Assembly (NCBI GenBank): GCA_046724395.1
Contig: JBKOWM010000132.1
Span: forward strand, 1-16,770
Length of the DNA stretch: 16,770 nucleotides
Direction of reading: 5' to 3'
Origin: DATAEU01 sp046724395
GTDB taxonomy: Bacteria > Actinomycetota > UBA4738 > HRBIN12
The translations under genes were made by a program, and so were the position numbers. Below are positions 6,597 to 14,160 of the stretch, piece after piece. Positions within the stretch are counted from its first letter, which is position 1; every line of letters starts with the position of its first letter. Below the pieces are notes generated by a model. It made no database searches, was not told where the DNA came from, and saw nothing but the letters and a program-made list of their open reading frames with translations.

Positions 6597-8027
6597 TCAC
6601 GAGACGACGCGATCGGTCGGATCTACGCGACGACCGAGCCGGTCGAGCCGCCGAAGCACGGGCGTAGACGAGATCGCCCGAGACAAGGTCACGGTCTCCG
6701 AGACGACGTTCAGCCCAATGGCCGCGAGGGCCGCGAGGGCGACGCCCCAGCCGGGCAGAAGGAGGTACAGGGCCAGGCCGGCGGCGAAGCCGAGCAGCGT
6801 CGCGCCGCCGTCTCCGAGCATGGCCGTCTCGCGGAGGTCGTGCCACAGGGCAAGCGGGGCGGCGACGGCGACGCCGATGACGGCCGGGGCAAGGGTGACC
6901 TCGCCGAGCACGACGAACGCCAGCCCGATCGGGAGGAACGGCTTCAACGCCCGCCCGGGCCGAACGTCCAATGCGTTCCAGACGTTCGTCGAGGCTGCGA
7001 CGAGCGCGACCCCGACCAGGCGGACCCACCACGCTCGGGACGGTTCCAGGGCAACCACGACGACCGCCGCGCCCACAGCGACGACGAGCTTCACGACCCC
7101 GGTCGTGACGGTCCCGGCCGCCAGCGCGCGCAGGTGGTTGCGTAGCCCGCGGGGCCCCGCCTGCCCGAGGTCGTCGACGAGCCCGGCGGCGAACACGAGC
7201 AGGCAGCCCGCGAGCGCGCCCCATGCCGCCGCGGTGGCGCTCCGGAGGCCAGCCCAGCCGAACGTCGCGATCCACGCCGACGCGGCCAGGACGATACCGA
7301 GCGTGCGGGGAACCCCGACGCCGCGGTAGTTGGCGACCGAGAGCGGGCCGAACGTCCGATCCGATTCCATCCTGGCGGCGACCGCGTTGGCGATCTCGAG
7401 CCCCTGCCGAGCGCGATGGGCCAATCCACGGACGCCGCGTCCGGTCGGCCGGTGTCGGACGACGGCCGGCACCTCCGCCACCCGGAAGCCGGCGCGCACG
7501 GCGTCGATCGTCATCGCCGTCTCGACGCCGAAGCCGGTTGCGAGCGGGCGGCACGCATCGAGCGCCCGGGCCGTGATCGCCCGCTGTCCGGACAGCGGCG
7601 CCGAGGCCTCGAAACCGGACGCCCGGCGGATTGCCCGCGCCGCGGCGCGCTTCACGATGCCGAACCCCCCTCCCTCCTGGCGCGGCGGGAGCGCGACAGC
7701 CAGGTCGGCGCGCCCAGCGAGGACCTCCCGCAGAACTGGTTCGAGTCCCCGTGCCGTCACCCCGAGGTCTGCGTCGGCGAAGAGCCATACATCGGCCCGA
7801 CCGCCATTCCGCAGCGCTGCCTCCATCGCCGATCCCTTGCCGACCTGCCGTTCGACGCGAAGGACGCGCGCGCCGGCCGCGAGCGCCGCCCCGCTGGTCC
7901 CGTCTGACGAGGCATCGTCGATCACCAACACCTCGTCCACCTCGGTGATGGTCCGCAACGCCGAGACCGTCGCGGCGACGCTATCGGCTTCGTTGCGCGC
8001 GGGGACGAGCGCGACGACGCGGCTCAC
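6597..8027 (-). CDS. GT2 glycosyltransferase fused to a degenerate MraY/WecA-like membrane domain
   Basis: A 476-residue two-part protein. Residues 1-225 are a GT-A glycosyltransferase of the GT2, polyprenyl-phosphate sugar synthase-like type: VPARNEADS, VIDDASSDGT (Asp37-38), ADADLG (Asp85/87) and GFGVETAM (Glu169). Residues about 240-445 are strongly hydrophobic, with roughly eight possible membrane segments, and resemble the GT4 family of polyprenyl-phosphate sugar-1-phosphate transferases. This part has GLVDDL (Asp285-286), NVWNALDVRPGRALK (348-362) where MraY has NxxNxxDGxDG, and MLGDGGATLLGF (403-413) like the GD-x-GS motif. The second Asp of the MraY NxxD motif is absent, so catalysis by this half is doubtful and lipid-carrier binding or membrane anchoring is possible. 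The GTG start overlaps the mctB/steB stop as GTGA. A role in making a lipid-linked sugar for the envelope is inferred from domains and context; the substrate is unknown. Confidence 0.88.
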   Translation of the reverse strand: MSRVVALVPARNEADSVAATVSALRTITEVDEVLVIDDASSDGTSGAALAAGARVLRVERQVGKGSAMEAALRNGGRADVWLFADADLGVTARGLEPVLREVLAGRADLAVALPPRQEGGGFGIVKRAAARAIRRASGFEASAPLSGQRAITARALDACRPLATGFGVETAMTIDAVRAGFRVAEVPAVVRHRPTGRGVRGLAHRARQGLEIANAVAARMESDRTFGPLSVANYRGVGVPRTLGIVLAASAWIATFGWAGLRSATAAAWGALAGCLLVFAAGLVDDLGQAGPRGLRNHLRALAAGTVTTGVVKLVVAVGAAVVVVALEPSRAWWVRLVGVALVAASTNVWNALDVRPGRALKPFLPIGLAFVVLGEVTLAPAVIGVAVAAPLALWHDLRETAMLGDGGATLLGFAAGLALYLLLPGWGVALAALAAIGLNVVSETVTLSRAISSTPVLRRLDRLGRRVDPTDRVVS

Positions 8028-8968
8028 CGGATCGGCGGGACGGGGGCCTCGGCGCCTCCCTTGACGCCGTAGTCGCCTCCGTCACCTAGGGTGACCAGAC
8101 GCTCGAGCCCAAGCACCAGCGCCGCGCCCCCGATCGGCCACTCGAGGTCATCGACGGTGACGAGCGTCGCGCCGTCGAGCCCGCCGTCGGACCGAAGCGT
8201 CTCAACGAACGGCTCGGTGGTGACCGACGGCTCGCCCGCGCCGACGGAGGCGCCTCGATCGAGGGCGGAACGTACGAGCGGCACCATGAACGACTCCGGC
8301 GCGAGCGCGAGCGGACCCTCGCCGCCCGTGATCACGACGATGACCTCTCCGCCGCCACCGACGCCGACGAGGTCCGACTCGGACAGCCCCGAGTATCCCT
8401 GCGGAAAGGCGAGGAACTGGCCGCGGAGCAACTCATCCAGGATGTCCGCTCCTCCTGGTTGAGCGCCCCTACGCGGCGGCCCGGCGACGAGTCGCGTCGC
8501 CAGCGCCTGCGCAGCGGCGGCGGTGACGTCGTCGGGCGAGGCGGATGCAGACATGCCGAGCAGCTCCGCGAGCTGCGAGCGTGTCTGTGCGTCGTCGGCC
8601 GCCATGCGGTCCGTCACGGAAAACATGCCGACGATGTCTGCCTCCGCCTGATCTAAGGCGTTGCGCGCCTGCGTCAAGGCTTCGGCGTCCACGCCGTCCT
8701 CGGCAACTACGACGACGGGCACGCCGGCGAGCGAACCGGTGTCCATGGACGAGAGAATGTCGCTCCCGCGCATCAGCCGCCCGTACGCCGCGGTGACGTC
8801 GCTTAGCTTCGACTCCAGATCGCGGACGTCGTTTCGCAGCCCGTTCGTCTGACCCTGGAGATTACGGACGAGCGCGGGCTGGACATACGCATTCCCGACG
8901 GCGATCCCGAGCGCAACCGCCAGGAAGATCGCGACGATCGTGAAGACGTGGTACCGAAACGAGATCAC
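8024..8968 (-). CDS. mctB: MctB/SteB-family envelope protein
   Basis: A 314-residue protein of the actinobacterial family that includes M. tuberculosis MctB (Rv1698, reported in copper homeostasis) and corynebacterial SteB (a septum protein acting with SteA). Seen: an N-terminal membrane anchor (VFTIVAIFLAVALGIAVG, about residues 8-25), a following coiled coil (LQGQTNGLRNDVRDLESKLS, about 38-57), then a mixed alpha/beta domain with VVVVAEDG and VIVVITGG strands. Most of the chain is expected outside the cytoplasmic membrane. The start GTG at 8968 is chosen because it overlaps the steA stop as GTGA and has GGGAG 5 nt upstream; a longer reading adds nine non-family residues. The steA-steB pair is conserved in order. 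Whether the function is copper export or septation cannot be decided from sequence. Confidence 0.9.
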   Translation of the reverse strand: MISFRYHVFTIVAIFLAVALGIAVGNAYVQPALVRNLQGQTNGLRNDVRDLESKLSDVTAAYGRLMRGSDILSSMDTGSLAGVPVVVVAEDGVDAEALTQARNALDQAEADIVGMFSVTDRMAADDAQTRSQLAELLGMSASASPDDVTAAAAQALATRLVAGPPRRGAQPGGADILDELLRGQFLAFPQGYSGLSESDLVGVGGGGEVIVVITGGEGPLALAPESFMVPLVRSALDRGASVGAGEPSVTTEPFVETLRSDGGLDGATLVTVDDLEWPIGGAALVLGLERLVTLGDGGDYGVKGGAEAPVPPIR

Positions 8969-10299
8969 ACGAGCTCCCTGAGATCGAACAACCACTGCCG
9001 GAACTGCTCGAACAGCTGAACGACGTACAACCGAAGCGCGGGAGATACAGCGACGATCATCGCCAGGACGACCACGGCCGCACCGACCATGAGCAGGGTG
9101 TCCGATGTTCGAACACGCGGCGTGTACACGCGCGATACGCCCTTCGCGTCCATGAGGATCTCGCCGACCCGCAGCCGCACGAGGAACGTGCTCGACATCC
9201 CCTGCCGGCCCTTATCCAGGAACTCGCGGAGGTTCCCGTGGCTGCCCACGGCAACGATCAGGGCGGCGCCCTTCTCGTGCGCAAGCAGGAACGCGACGTC
9301 CTCGCTGGTGCCGGCCGATCGGATCGTGCGGTACGGCACACCGAGGACCTCCAGCCGCCGCGCGCCGGGCGCGTCGCCGTCCTCGTACGCGTGGACGAGG
9401 ATCTCCGGCGACCGACGTCTCCTGCCCGGACGCTCGTGCGCCAACTGCAGCGCCTCGTCCGAGACGCTGTCCATATCCCCGATGATTAGATCCGGACGGT
9501 ACCCGGCCTTGATCAACGCGTCGGCGCCGCCATCGACACCGACCAAGACGGGATGGACGTCGCGAATGTACGGCCGCAGGACGGCGAGGTCCTGCTGGTA
9601 GTTGTAGCCGCGGACGACGACCAGGACCGGACGGCCGGCAAGATCGTGCTCCAGGTCGGGAAGGCCCGCGCCGCCGAACAGGAGGTCTCGCTCCCGCTGC
9701 ATGTAGTCCACGGTGTTTCGAGCGAACCCCTCGAACCGCTCGGCCAGCGACGAGCGCGCCGCCGACGTCGCCTCCGCAACGGATCGTCGGCTCTGACGGA
9801 CGCCGACCCCGACCAGCCGGTTGCCGATGTAGATCCTGTCGCCCTCGACGCGTATGCGGTCGCCCTCGCGGACCTTCCGCAGCAGGAGCGTGCCGACCTG
9901 GTCGACGAGCGCGACGCCGCCGTCGAGGAGGATCTGCGGCCCGAGATTCGGATAGCGACCCGTGATCGAGCGTCGCGTGTTGACGACGGTGGACACGCCG
10001 CTTCGCACGAGCCCCTCCGCCGAGACGCGGTCGAGATCCTCGTGGTCGATCACGGCTACGTCGCCGGGTGCGGCCCGCTGGACGAGCCGCTTCGTGCGGC
10101 GATCGACCCGCGCGACCGCCTCGGGGCCGCGTGGCCGCCGGCCGGGCAGCCGGATGCCGATCCTCGTCCTTGACGACGCCGTGTGGGTCCCTCCGTTCGG
10201 CCGCGCATGGCGCGCGGCCTGCGGGAACAGCGTATCGAACGGGTCGAACGGACTAGGAGCCTTTGACCCGCCCGGCCTCGGCGAGGAGCTCCTCGGCAT
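8965..10299 (-). CDS. steA: SteA-like septation protein with thiamine pyrophosphokinase-like domain
   Basis: Homologue of Rv1697/SteA, a membrane-anchored partner of SteB at the division septum in corynebacteria. Numbering from ATG 10299 (444 residues): conserved N-terminal domain from about 60 (EAVARVDRRTKRL, SITGRYPNLGPQ at 111-122), a thiamine pyrophosphokinase-like domain with GVDGGADALI (254-263) and DLIIGDMDS (270-278), then a C-terminal membrane segment (about 401-419) and a short amphipathic tail. The DGGAD and GDMDS motifs resemble those of active pyrophosphokinases. The start is problematic. Between the recN stop and the conserved region no in-frame ATG, GTG or TTG exists, so the only normal start is ATG 10299, inside recN with a 47-nt overlap and about 50 extra residues. 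An ATC at 10155 with GAGG 6 nt upstream would give a product of more usual length (396 residues), starting IRLPG. Confidence 0.85.
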   Translation of the reverse strand: MPRSSSPRPGGSKAPSPFDPFDTLFPQAARHARPNGGTHTASSRTRIGIRLPGRRPRGPEAVARVDRRTKRLVQRAAPGDVAVIDHEDLDRVSAEGLVRSGVSTVVNTRRSITGRYPNLGPQILLDGGVALVDQVGTLLLRKVREGDRIRVEGDRIYIGNRLVGVGVRQSRRSVAEATSAARSSLAERFEGFARNTVDYMQRERDLLFGGAGLPDLEHDLAGRPVLVVVRGYNYQQDLAVLRPYIRDVHPVLVGVDGGADALIKAGYRPDLIIGDMDSVSDEALQLAHERPGRRRRSPEILVHAYEDGDAPGARRLEVLGVPYRTIRSAGTSEDVAFLLAHEKGAALIVAVGSHGNLREFLDKGRQGMSSTFLVRLRVGEILMDAKGVSRVYTPRVRTSDTLLMVGAAVVVLAMIVAVSPALRLYVVQLFEQFRQWLFDLRELV

Positions 10300-11899
10300 G
10301 GGCCGCCGCCGCCTCGCTCTCGGGCTGCCCGGCCAGCATCCGGGAGAGTTCCGCCACCCGCTCGCGTCCGTCGACCTCGCTGAAGGTGGCGATCCCATCC
10401 CCCTTGCGGACGACGAGATGGCGGTCGGCGAAGGACGCGATCTGGGGCAAATGCGTCACGACGAGGACCTGGCGGGCACGGGCCAGGCGCGCCAGGCGGC
10501 GCCCGACAGCCGCCGCTGCGACGCCGCCGATCCCCGCGTCGACCTCGTCGAACACGAGCGTCGGGACGGCATCCGCGTCGGCGAGCACGGTGCGAAACGC
10601 GAGCATCGTGCGGGACAACTCGCCGCCCGATGCGACCTTCGACAGCGGCAGCGGCCGCTGCCTCGCCCCGGCGGAGAACACGAACTCCGCGCGGCCGGTA
10701 CCGGCCGGCGTCCGGTCCGTCGGGACGACCTCGATGGCGATCGAGGCCCCCGTCATTCCCAGCTGTCGCAGCTCCCCTTCAACGGCGGCGGCAAGCCGCG
10801 GAGCGGTCTCGGCGCGCGCCGACGAGATCGCCCCGCCGAGCGCCGTGACGTCACCGCGCAGACCGGTCAACTCGAGTTCGAGCGACGAACGACGTTCGTC
10901 ACTCATCAACAGCGATGCGGCCCGCTGCCTCGCGGCCGCGAGGAACTCCAACACGGCCGCCTCGCCGTCACCGTACTTGCGGAAAAGCCCCCGGATCTCT
11001 GCTATCCGAGCGTTCACCTCCTCGAGCCGCTCGGGATCGGCCTCGACGGCTTCGCGTACGTCTCGGAGTTCACGCGCGAGGTCGGCGACGTCCTCGCGAA
11101 GCGCCCGCGCGCGCGCCGCGGCGGAGTCGATCGACGCATCGACCGCGACGACGTCCTCGAGCGCCGCGGCCGCGATCGCGAGGCTGTCGCTCGCGCCGCC
11201 GTCCGTGGAGAGCGCGGCCTCGGCAGCCGACGTTCGTTCGAGCAGTCGGTCCACATTCGCAAGCCGCAGCGCCTCCGTCTCGATCTGCTCCAGCTCGCCG
11301 AGGCGGGGGCCGATCCGCTCGACGTCGGCGATCTGGAAGGCCAGGACGTCGCGCTCGCGCTCGCGGTCGCGCTCGGTCCGCAGCAGTTCGTCGACCGCCC
11401 GCTGGACGTCACCAAGCCGGGCGTGGGCGGTCGCGTGCTCCTCGACGCGTCGAAGGTGCTCGGCTCCAGCGAACCGATCGAGGAAGGCCGTCTGGGCGGC
11501 GGACGAGCGCATCAGGGTCGATCCGTGTTGGCCGTGCATCTCCACGAGCTCGAGCCCGAGCCGCTCGAGCACCGAGACCGGCGCGATCTGACCGCCTACG
11601 CGCGCCGTGCTCCGCCCGTCGGCCTCCACGATGCGCGCAAGGACGATCGAGCCGTCCTCGGCCCATCCCTCGCGGCGTGCGCTCTCCGTGTCGTCGAAGC
11701 TCGCCTGTACGCGGGCGGCCTTGGCTCCATCGCGCACGAGCGCGCTCGACGCACGCCGCCCAAGCACCAGCCCGAGCGCGACGGTAACCATCGTCTTGCC
11801 GGCCCCCGTCTCTCCGGTCAGGACGTTCAGCCCGGGAGCCAGCACGAGGTCGACGTCCGCGATGACGCCGAGGTCGGTGACGTGCAGCTCCCGAAGCAT
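10253..11899 (-). CDS. recN: DNA repair protein RecN (SMC-like ATPase)
   Basis: SMC-family ATPase that acts early in recombinational repair of double-strand breaks. The 548-residue product is a little shorter than most RecN (about 550-590) but complete. Seen: Walker A GETGAGKT (29-36), the MHGQHG motif (121-126) characteristic of RecN, long charged helices forming two coiled-coil arms (about 145-230 and 265-345), the ABC signature ASGGELSR (423-430), Walker B TLVFDEVDAGIGG (447-459) and the switch histidine VTHLPQIA (His483). The start ATG at 11899 matches the family N-terminus (MLRELHVTDLGVI) and lies 2 nt after the nadK stop; a longer open frame upstream is inside nadK. The gene order nadK-recN is conserved across many bacteria. 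SOS control is usual in the family, but the gene sits inside an operon and no LexA box was recognised. Confidence 0.96.
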   Translation of the reverse strand: MLRELHVTDLGVIADVDLVLAPGLNVLTGETGAGKTMVTVALGLVLGRRASSALVRDGAKAARVQASFDDTESARREGWAEDGSIVLARIVEADGRSTARVGGQIAPVSVLERLGLELVEMHGQHGSTLMRSSAAQTAFLDRFAGAEHLRRVEEHATAHARLGDVQRAVDELLRTERDRERERDVLAFQIADVERIGPRLGELEQIETEALRLANVDRLLERTSAAEAALSTDGGASDSLAIAAAALEDVVAVDASIDSAAARARALREDVADLARELRDVREAVEADPERLEEVNARIAEIRGLFRKYGDGEAAVLEFLAAARQRAASLLMSDERRSSLELELTGLRGDVTALGGAISSARAETAPRLAAAVEGELRQLGMTGASIAIEVVPTDRTPAGTGRAEFVFSAGARQRPLPLSKVASGGELSRTMLAFRTVLADADAVPTLVFDEVDAGIGGVAAAAVGRRLARLARARQVLVVTHLPQIASFADRHLVVRKGDGIATFSEVDGRERVAELSRMLAGQPESEAAAAHAEELLAEAGRVKGS

Positions 11900-11901
11900 C
11901 C

Positions 11902-12783
11902 TCAGAACGGCCGGGCATCGCCGGGCGGACCGAGCGACCCGCCGTCGTCTCCCGGCAAGGCGAACTTGTCGCGCACGAGCGCCAGGAACGGCGGCGCGTC
12001 GTCCCGGCGGACCAGGCGAGCGCCCTGGTCGGCGCATCCGATCCGGACCCGAGCACCGACGGGCAGCTCGAGGCTCTCCCGCCCGTCGGCCGAGATGAGG
12101 CCCGCTTCATCGCCGATGACCTCGAGCGTGACACGCTCGCCCGCCGAGAGGACGAGCGAGCGGTCGAAGACCATGTGGGCCGCGACGGGCGTCACGATCA
12201 GGCACGGGACGGTCGGCGTGACGATCGGTCCACCGGCCGAGAACGAATACGCGGTGGAACCCGTGGGCGTGGCCACGATGACGGCGTCGGCCGAAAACGT
12301 CGTCACGTAGACGTCGTCGACGAAGACGGCAAGGCGCACGATCCGGTGACGAGCGAGCTTTTCGACCATGATCTCGTTCAAGGCCCACTGCGGCTCGAAC
12401 AGCGGCCCGCCGACCGGTTGCGCGACGACCGCCAGCCGCTCCTCGATCCGCGCCGACCCGTCGATCACGCGCTCGAGAACTCCGGGAGCGTCCTCGGGCT
12501 CGACCTCGGTCAGGAAGCCTATCCGCCCGACCTTCACGCCGAGGACGGGGATGCCGCCACGAGACGCGAGCCGCGCGGCGCGGAGAAACGTGCCGTCGCC
12601 GCCGACGGAGACGACGAGATCGAGACCGCTCACGAACCCATCGACGGTGTCCTCGTCGTCGCTCCATCCCGCACCGAACCACCGCGCCTCGATGCCACGC
12701 TCTTCGAGCCACGCGACCAACCGATCGGCCGCACGCGCCGCAGATTCCCGGCCTGAGTGAACGACGAACCCCGCGAGCTTCAT
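11902..12783 (-). CDS. nadK: NAD kinase
   Basis: Phosphorylates NAD to NADP using ATP or polyphosphate; cytosolic. The 293-residue product shows the catalytic GGDGT (61-65, Asp63), LNE (135-137), and the family signature ATPTGSTAYSFSAGGP (171-186). The segment LGVKVGRIGFLTEV (81-94) corresponds to the usual GxNxGxxGFLT but has Lys84 where most bacterial enzymes have Asn; the rest of the motif is intact, so activity is still expected. The C-terminus has about 20 extra residues rich in Gly, Pro and Asp. The ATG start overlaps the tlyA stop as ATGA, and recN begins 2 nt after its stop. The order tlyA-nadK-recN is the same as Rv1694-Rv1696. Confidence 0.96.
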   Translation of the reverse strand: MKLAGFVVHSGRESAARAADRLVAWLEERGIEARWFGAGWSDDEDTVDGFVSGLDLVVSVGGDGTFLRAARLASRGGIPVLGVKVGRIGFLTEVEPEDAPGVLERVIDGSARIEERLAVVAQPVGGPLFEPQWALNEIMVEKLARHRIVRLAVFVDDVYVTTFSADAVIVATPTGSTAYSFSAGGPIVTPTVPCLIVTPVAAHMVFDRSLVLSAGERVTLEVIGDEAGLISADGRESLELPVGARVRIGCADQGARLVRRDDAPPFLALVRDKFALPGDDGGSLGPPGDARPF

Positions 12784-13592
12784 CCGGCGGATCCGATCCT
12801 CACACCCTCGGCGACGGCGGCGTCGATGTTCGCCTCATCCAGCGTCCCGTGCTCCTCAACGAGGCGAGCCCATAGCGGGAACTCGACGTTGCCGGCCGGT
12901 CCCGGCAGCGGTGACGCCATCACCGCCATCGGAGCGAGCCCCGCATCGCGCGCGGCCGCGGCGACGTCGACGACGACGCGGCGCCACACCGCCGGATCTC
13001 GCACGACGCCACCCGAGCCCACCCCTGCCGGCCCGGCCTCGAACTGCGGCTTCACGAGCAGGACGTGATCCGCGCCCGGCGCGGCGAGGCGCGTGAGCGT
13101 GCGGAGCACGAGCGGTAGCGAAATGAACGACAGATCCGCCACGACGATCGACGGCTCGAACGGGAGATCCGGCCGAGTTAGGTCACGCACGTTCGTCCGT
13201 TCGAGGACCGTCACGCGTTCGTCCCGCCGGAGCGACCATGCGAGCTGCCCGTATCCCACGTCGACCGTGACCACGCGGGACGCCCCTCGGCGAAGCAGGA
13301 CGTCGGTGAAGCCACCGGTCGAGGCACCCACGTCGAGGGCCTCGCGCCCGCCGACGCCGATCCGGAAGCGATCGAGCGCGGCGTCCAGCTTCTCGCCGCC
13401 GCGCGAGACGAACCGTCGGCCGGACTCCCGCACGTCGAGGGCCTCATCCGTTCCGACGAGTGTCGACGCCTTCGCCGCGGGTTGGCCGCGCACGGTGACG
13501 AGCCCACGGTCGATCGCGGACCGGGCCTCGGCTCGCGATGCGGCCAGCCCCCGGCGGACGATCTCGGCGTCGAGGCGCCGACGAGCGGTCAC
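12780..13592 (-). CDS. tlyA: 16S/23S rRNA 2'-O-methyltransferase TlyA
   Basis: SAM-dependent ribose methylation of rRNA; in mycobacteria this makes C1409 of 16S and C1920 of 23S rRNA methylated and is needed for capreomycin susceptibility. The 270-residue product (M. tuberculosis enzyme 268) has an N-terminal S4 RNA-binding domain (RLDAEIVRRG...AIDRGLVTVRG, about 6-36), then an FtsJ/RrmJ-like methyltransferase domain: FVSRGGEKL (61-69, Lys68), SAM loop LDVGASTGGFTD (86-97), ADLSFISL (152-159, Asp153), LLVKPQFE (178-185, Lys181) and NVEFPLWA (Glu237). Lys68/Asp153/Lys181/Glu237 form the K-D-K-E catalytic set. The start GTG at 13592 overlaps the upstream stop as GTGA; no strong ribosome binding site is seen, so coupling is likely. 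Confidence 0.96.
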   Translation of the reverse strand: MTARRRLDAEIVRRGLAASRAEARSAIDRGLVTVRGQPAAKASTLVGTDEALDVRESGRRFVSRGGEKLDAALDRFRIGVGGREALDVGASTGGFTDVLLRRGASRVVTVDVGYGQLAWSLRRDERVTVLERTNVRDLTRPDLPFEPSIVVADLSFISLPLVLRTLTRLAAPGADHVLLVKPQFEAGPAGVGSGGVVRDPAVWRRVVVDVAAAARDAGLAPMAVMASPLPGPAGNVEFPLWARLVEEHGTLDEANIDAAVAEGVRIGSAG

Positions 13593-14035
13593 GAGGCCGT
13601 TCGGGAACCAGCGTTGTCCGACGACCCGCTCGAGGGGCGGGACGTTGCGGGCTTGCTCGGAGTCGTTCGGGCCGTCGACTTCGCCGCGGTCGGCTTTGCC
13701 GCGGCCTTGGCGGCGGACGTCCTCTTCGCGGCGGACGACGCCGCGCCGCCGCGCGAGCCCGTCCGCTCGAGCGCCCGCACGCGCGCCTTGAGCGCCTCCA
13801 CCTCGTCCTTCGATGCGACGCCCATCGCCTTGAGCTGGCGAGCCACCTCGCGCCGGACCATCTCGCTCATCCGTCCGCGCGTCTGGTTCGACCACCCCAT
13901 CAGATCCTGTGCGAGCTTCTGGACCTGCTCCTTGCCCCTGGCCTGTCCCTGCAGCACCGACCTGGCCATCTCCTGCGCTTTCGCCGGCGAGAGCTTCTCG
14001 ACGGCGGTCTCCATGTATTTGCGCACCTCGGTCAC
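13589..14035 (-). CDS. Small phasin-like coiled-coil protein with Lys/Ala-rich tail
   Basis: 148 residues, no enzyme motif. The first ~95 residues are a charged helix-forming region (YMETAVEKLSPAKAQEMARS, then a segment ending DEVEALKARVRALERT) typical of phasin-like or polyhydroxyalkanoate-granule regulator proteins. The remaining ~50 residues are low-complexity Ala/Lys/Ser/Thr/Pro (AAKRTSAAKAAAKPTAAKST), similar in style to histone-H1-like, PhaF or HBHA tails that bind polyanions such as DNA. The function is not known; it could be a granule, nucleoid or envelope-associated protein. The start GTG at 14035 has AGGAG 7 nt upstream. It is the first gene of the main minus-strand operon and overlaps tlyA by 4 nt. 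It occupies the place of the small hypothetical Rv1693 in M. tuberculosis; homology to that gene is not established. Confidence 0.82.
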   Translation of the reverse strand: MTEVRKYMETAVEKLSPAKAQEMARSVLQGQARGKEQVQKLAQDLMGWSNQTRGRMSEMVRREVARQLKAMGVASKDEVEALKARVRALERTGSRGGAASSAAKRTSAAKAAAKPTAAKSTARTTPSKPATSRPSSGSSDNAGSRTAS

Positions 14036-14160
14036 GACATCGCTCCTCTCGGGCGCTCCGGTCGGCAGGTCGATTCGGTTTCGAGAATACTCCGGCGTAA
14101 AGGCGCTCCGACCGGCTGGTGCTAGCCTCGCCGCGTGGCGCGCGGTCGAGCGGTACGCCG
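14036..14160. promoter_or_regulatory. Divergent intergenic region between the tlyA operon and the rhomboid gene
   Basis: A 125-nt gap from which both strands are transcribed outward, so it should carry two promoters. On the minus strand TATTCT at 14084-14089 is a plausible -10, which would give a leader of about 40 nt before GTG 14035. On the plus strand TAGCCT at 14123-14128 is a possible -10 before the rhomboid start at 14161. Neither has a recognisable -35. These are guesses from TAnnnT pattern and spacing. Confidence 0.35.
14043..14047 (-). promoter_or_regulatory. Ribosome binding site of the first gene of the main operon
   Basis: AGGAG on the minus strand, 7 nt before GTG 14035. It decides this GTG as the start; the nearby ATG at 14040 is out of frame and meets a stop at once. 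Confidence 0.7.

Noticed and set aside
9962..12310. A 782-codon open frame on the plus strand opposite recN and nadK.
   Set aside because: It is a mirror of the GC-rich, clearly conserved minus-strand genes; its translation is Arg/Asp/Glu-rich without family motifs and has no ribosome binding site.
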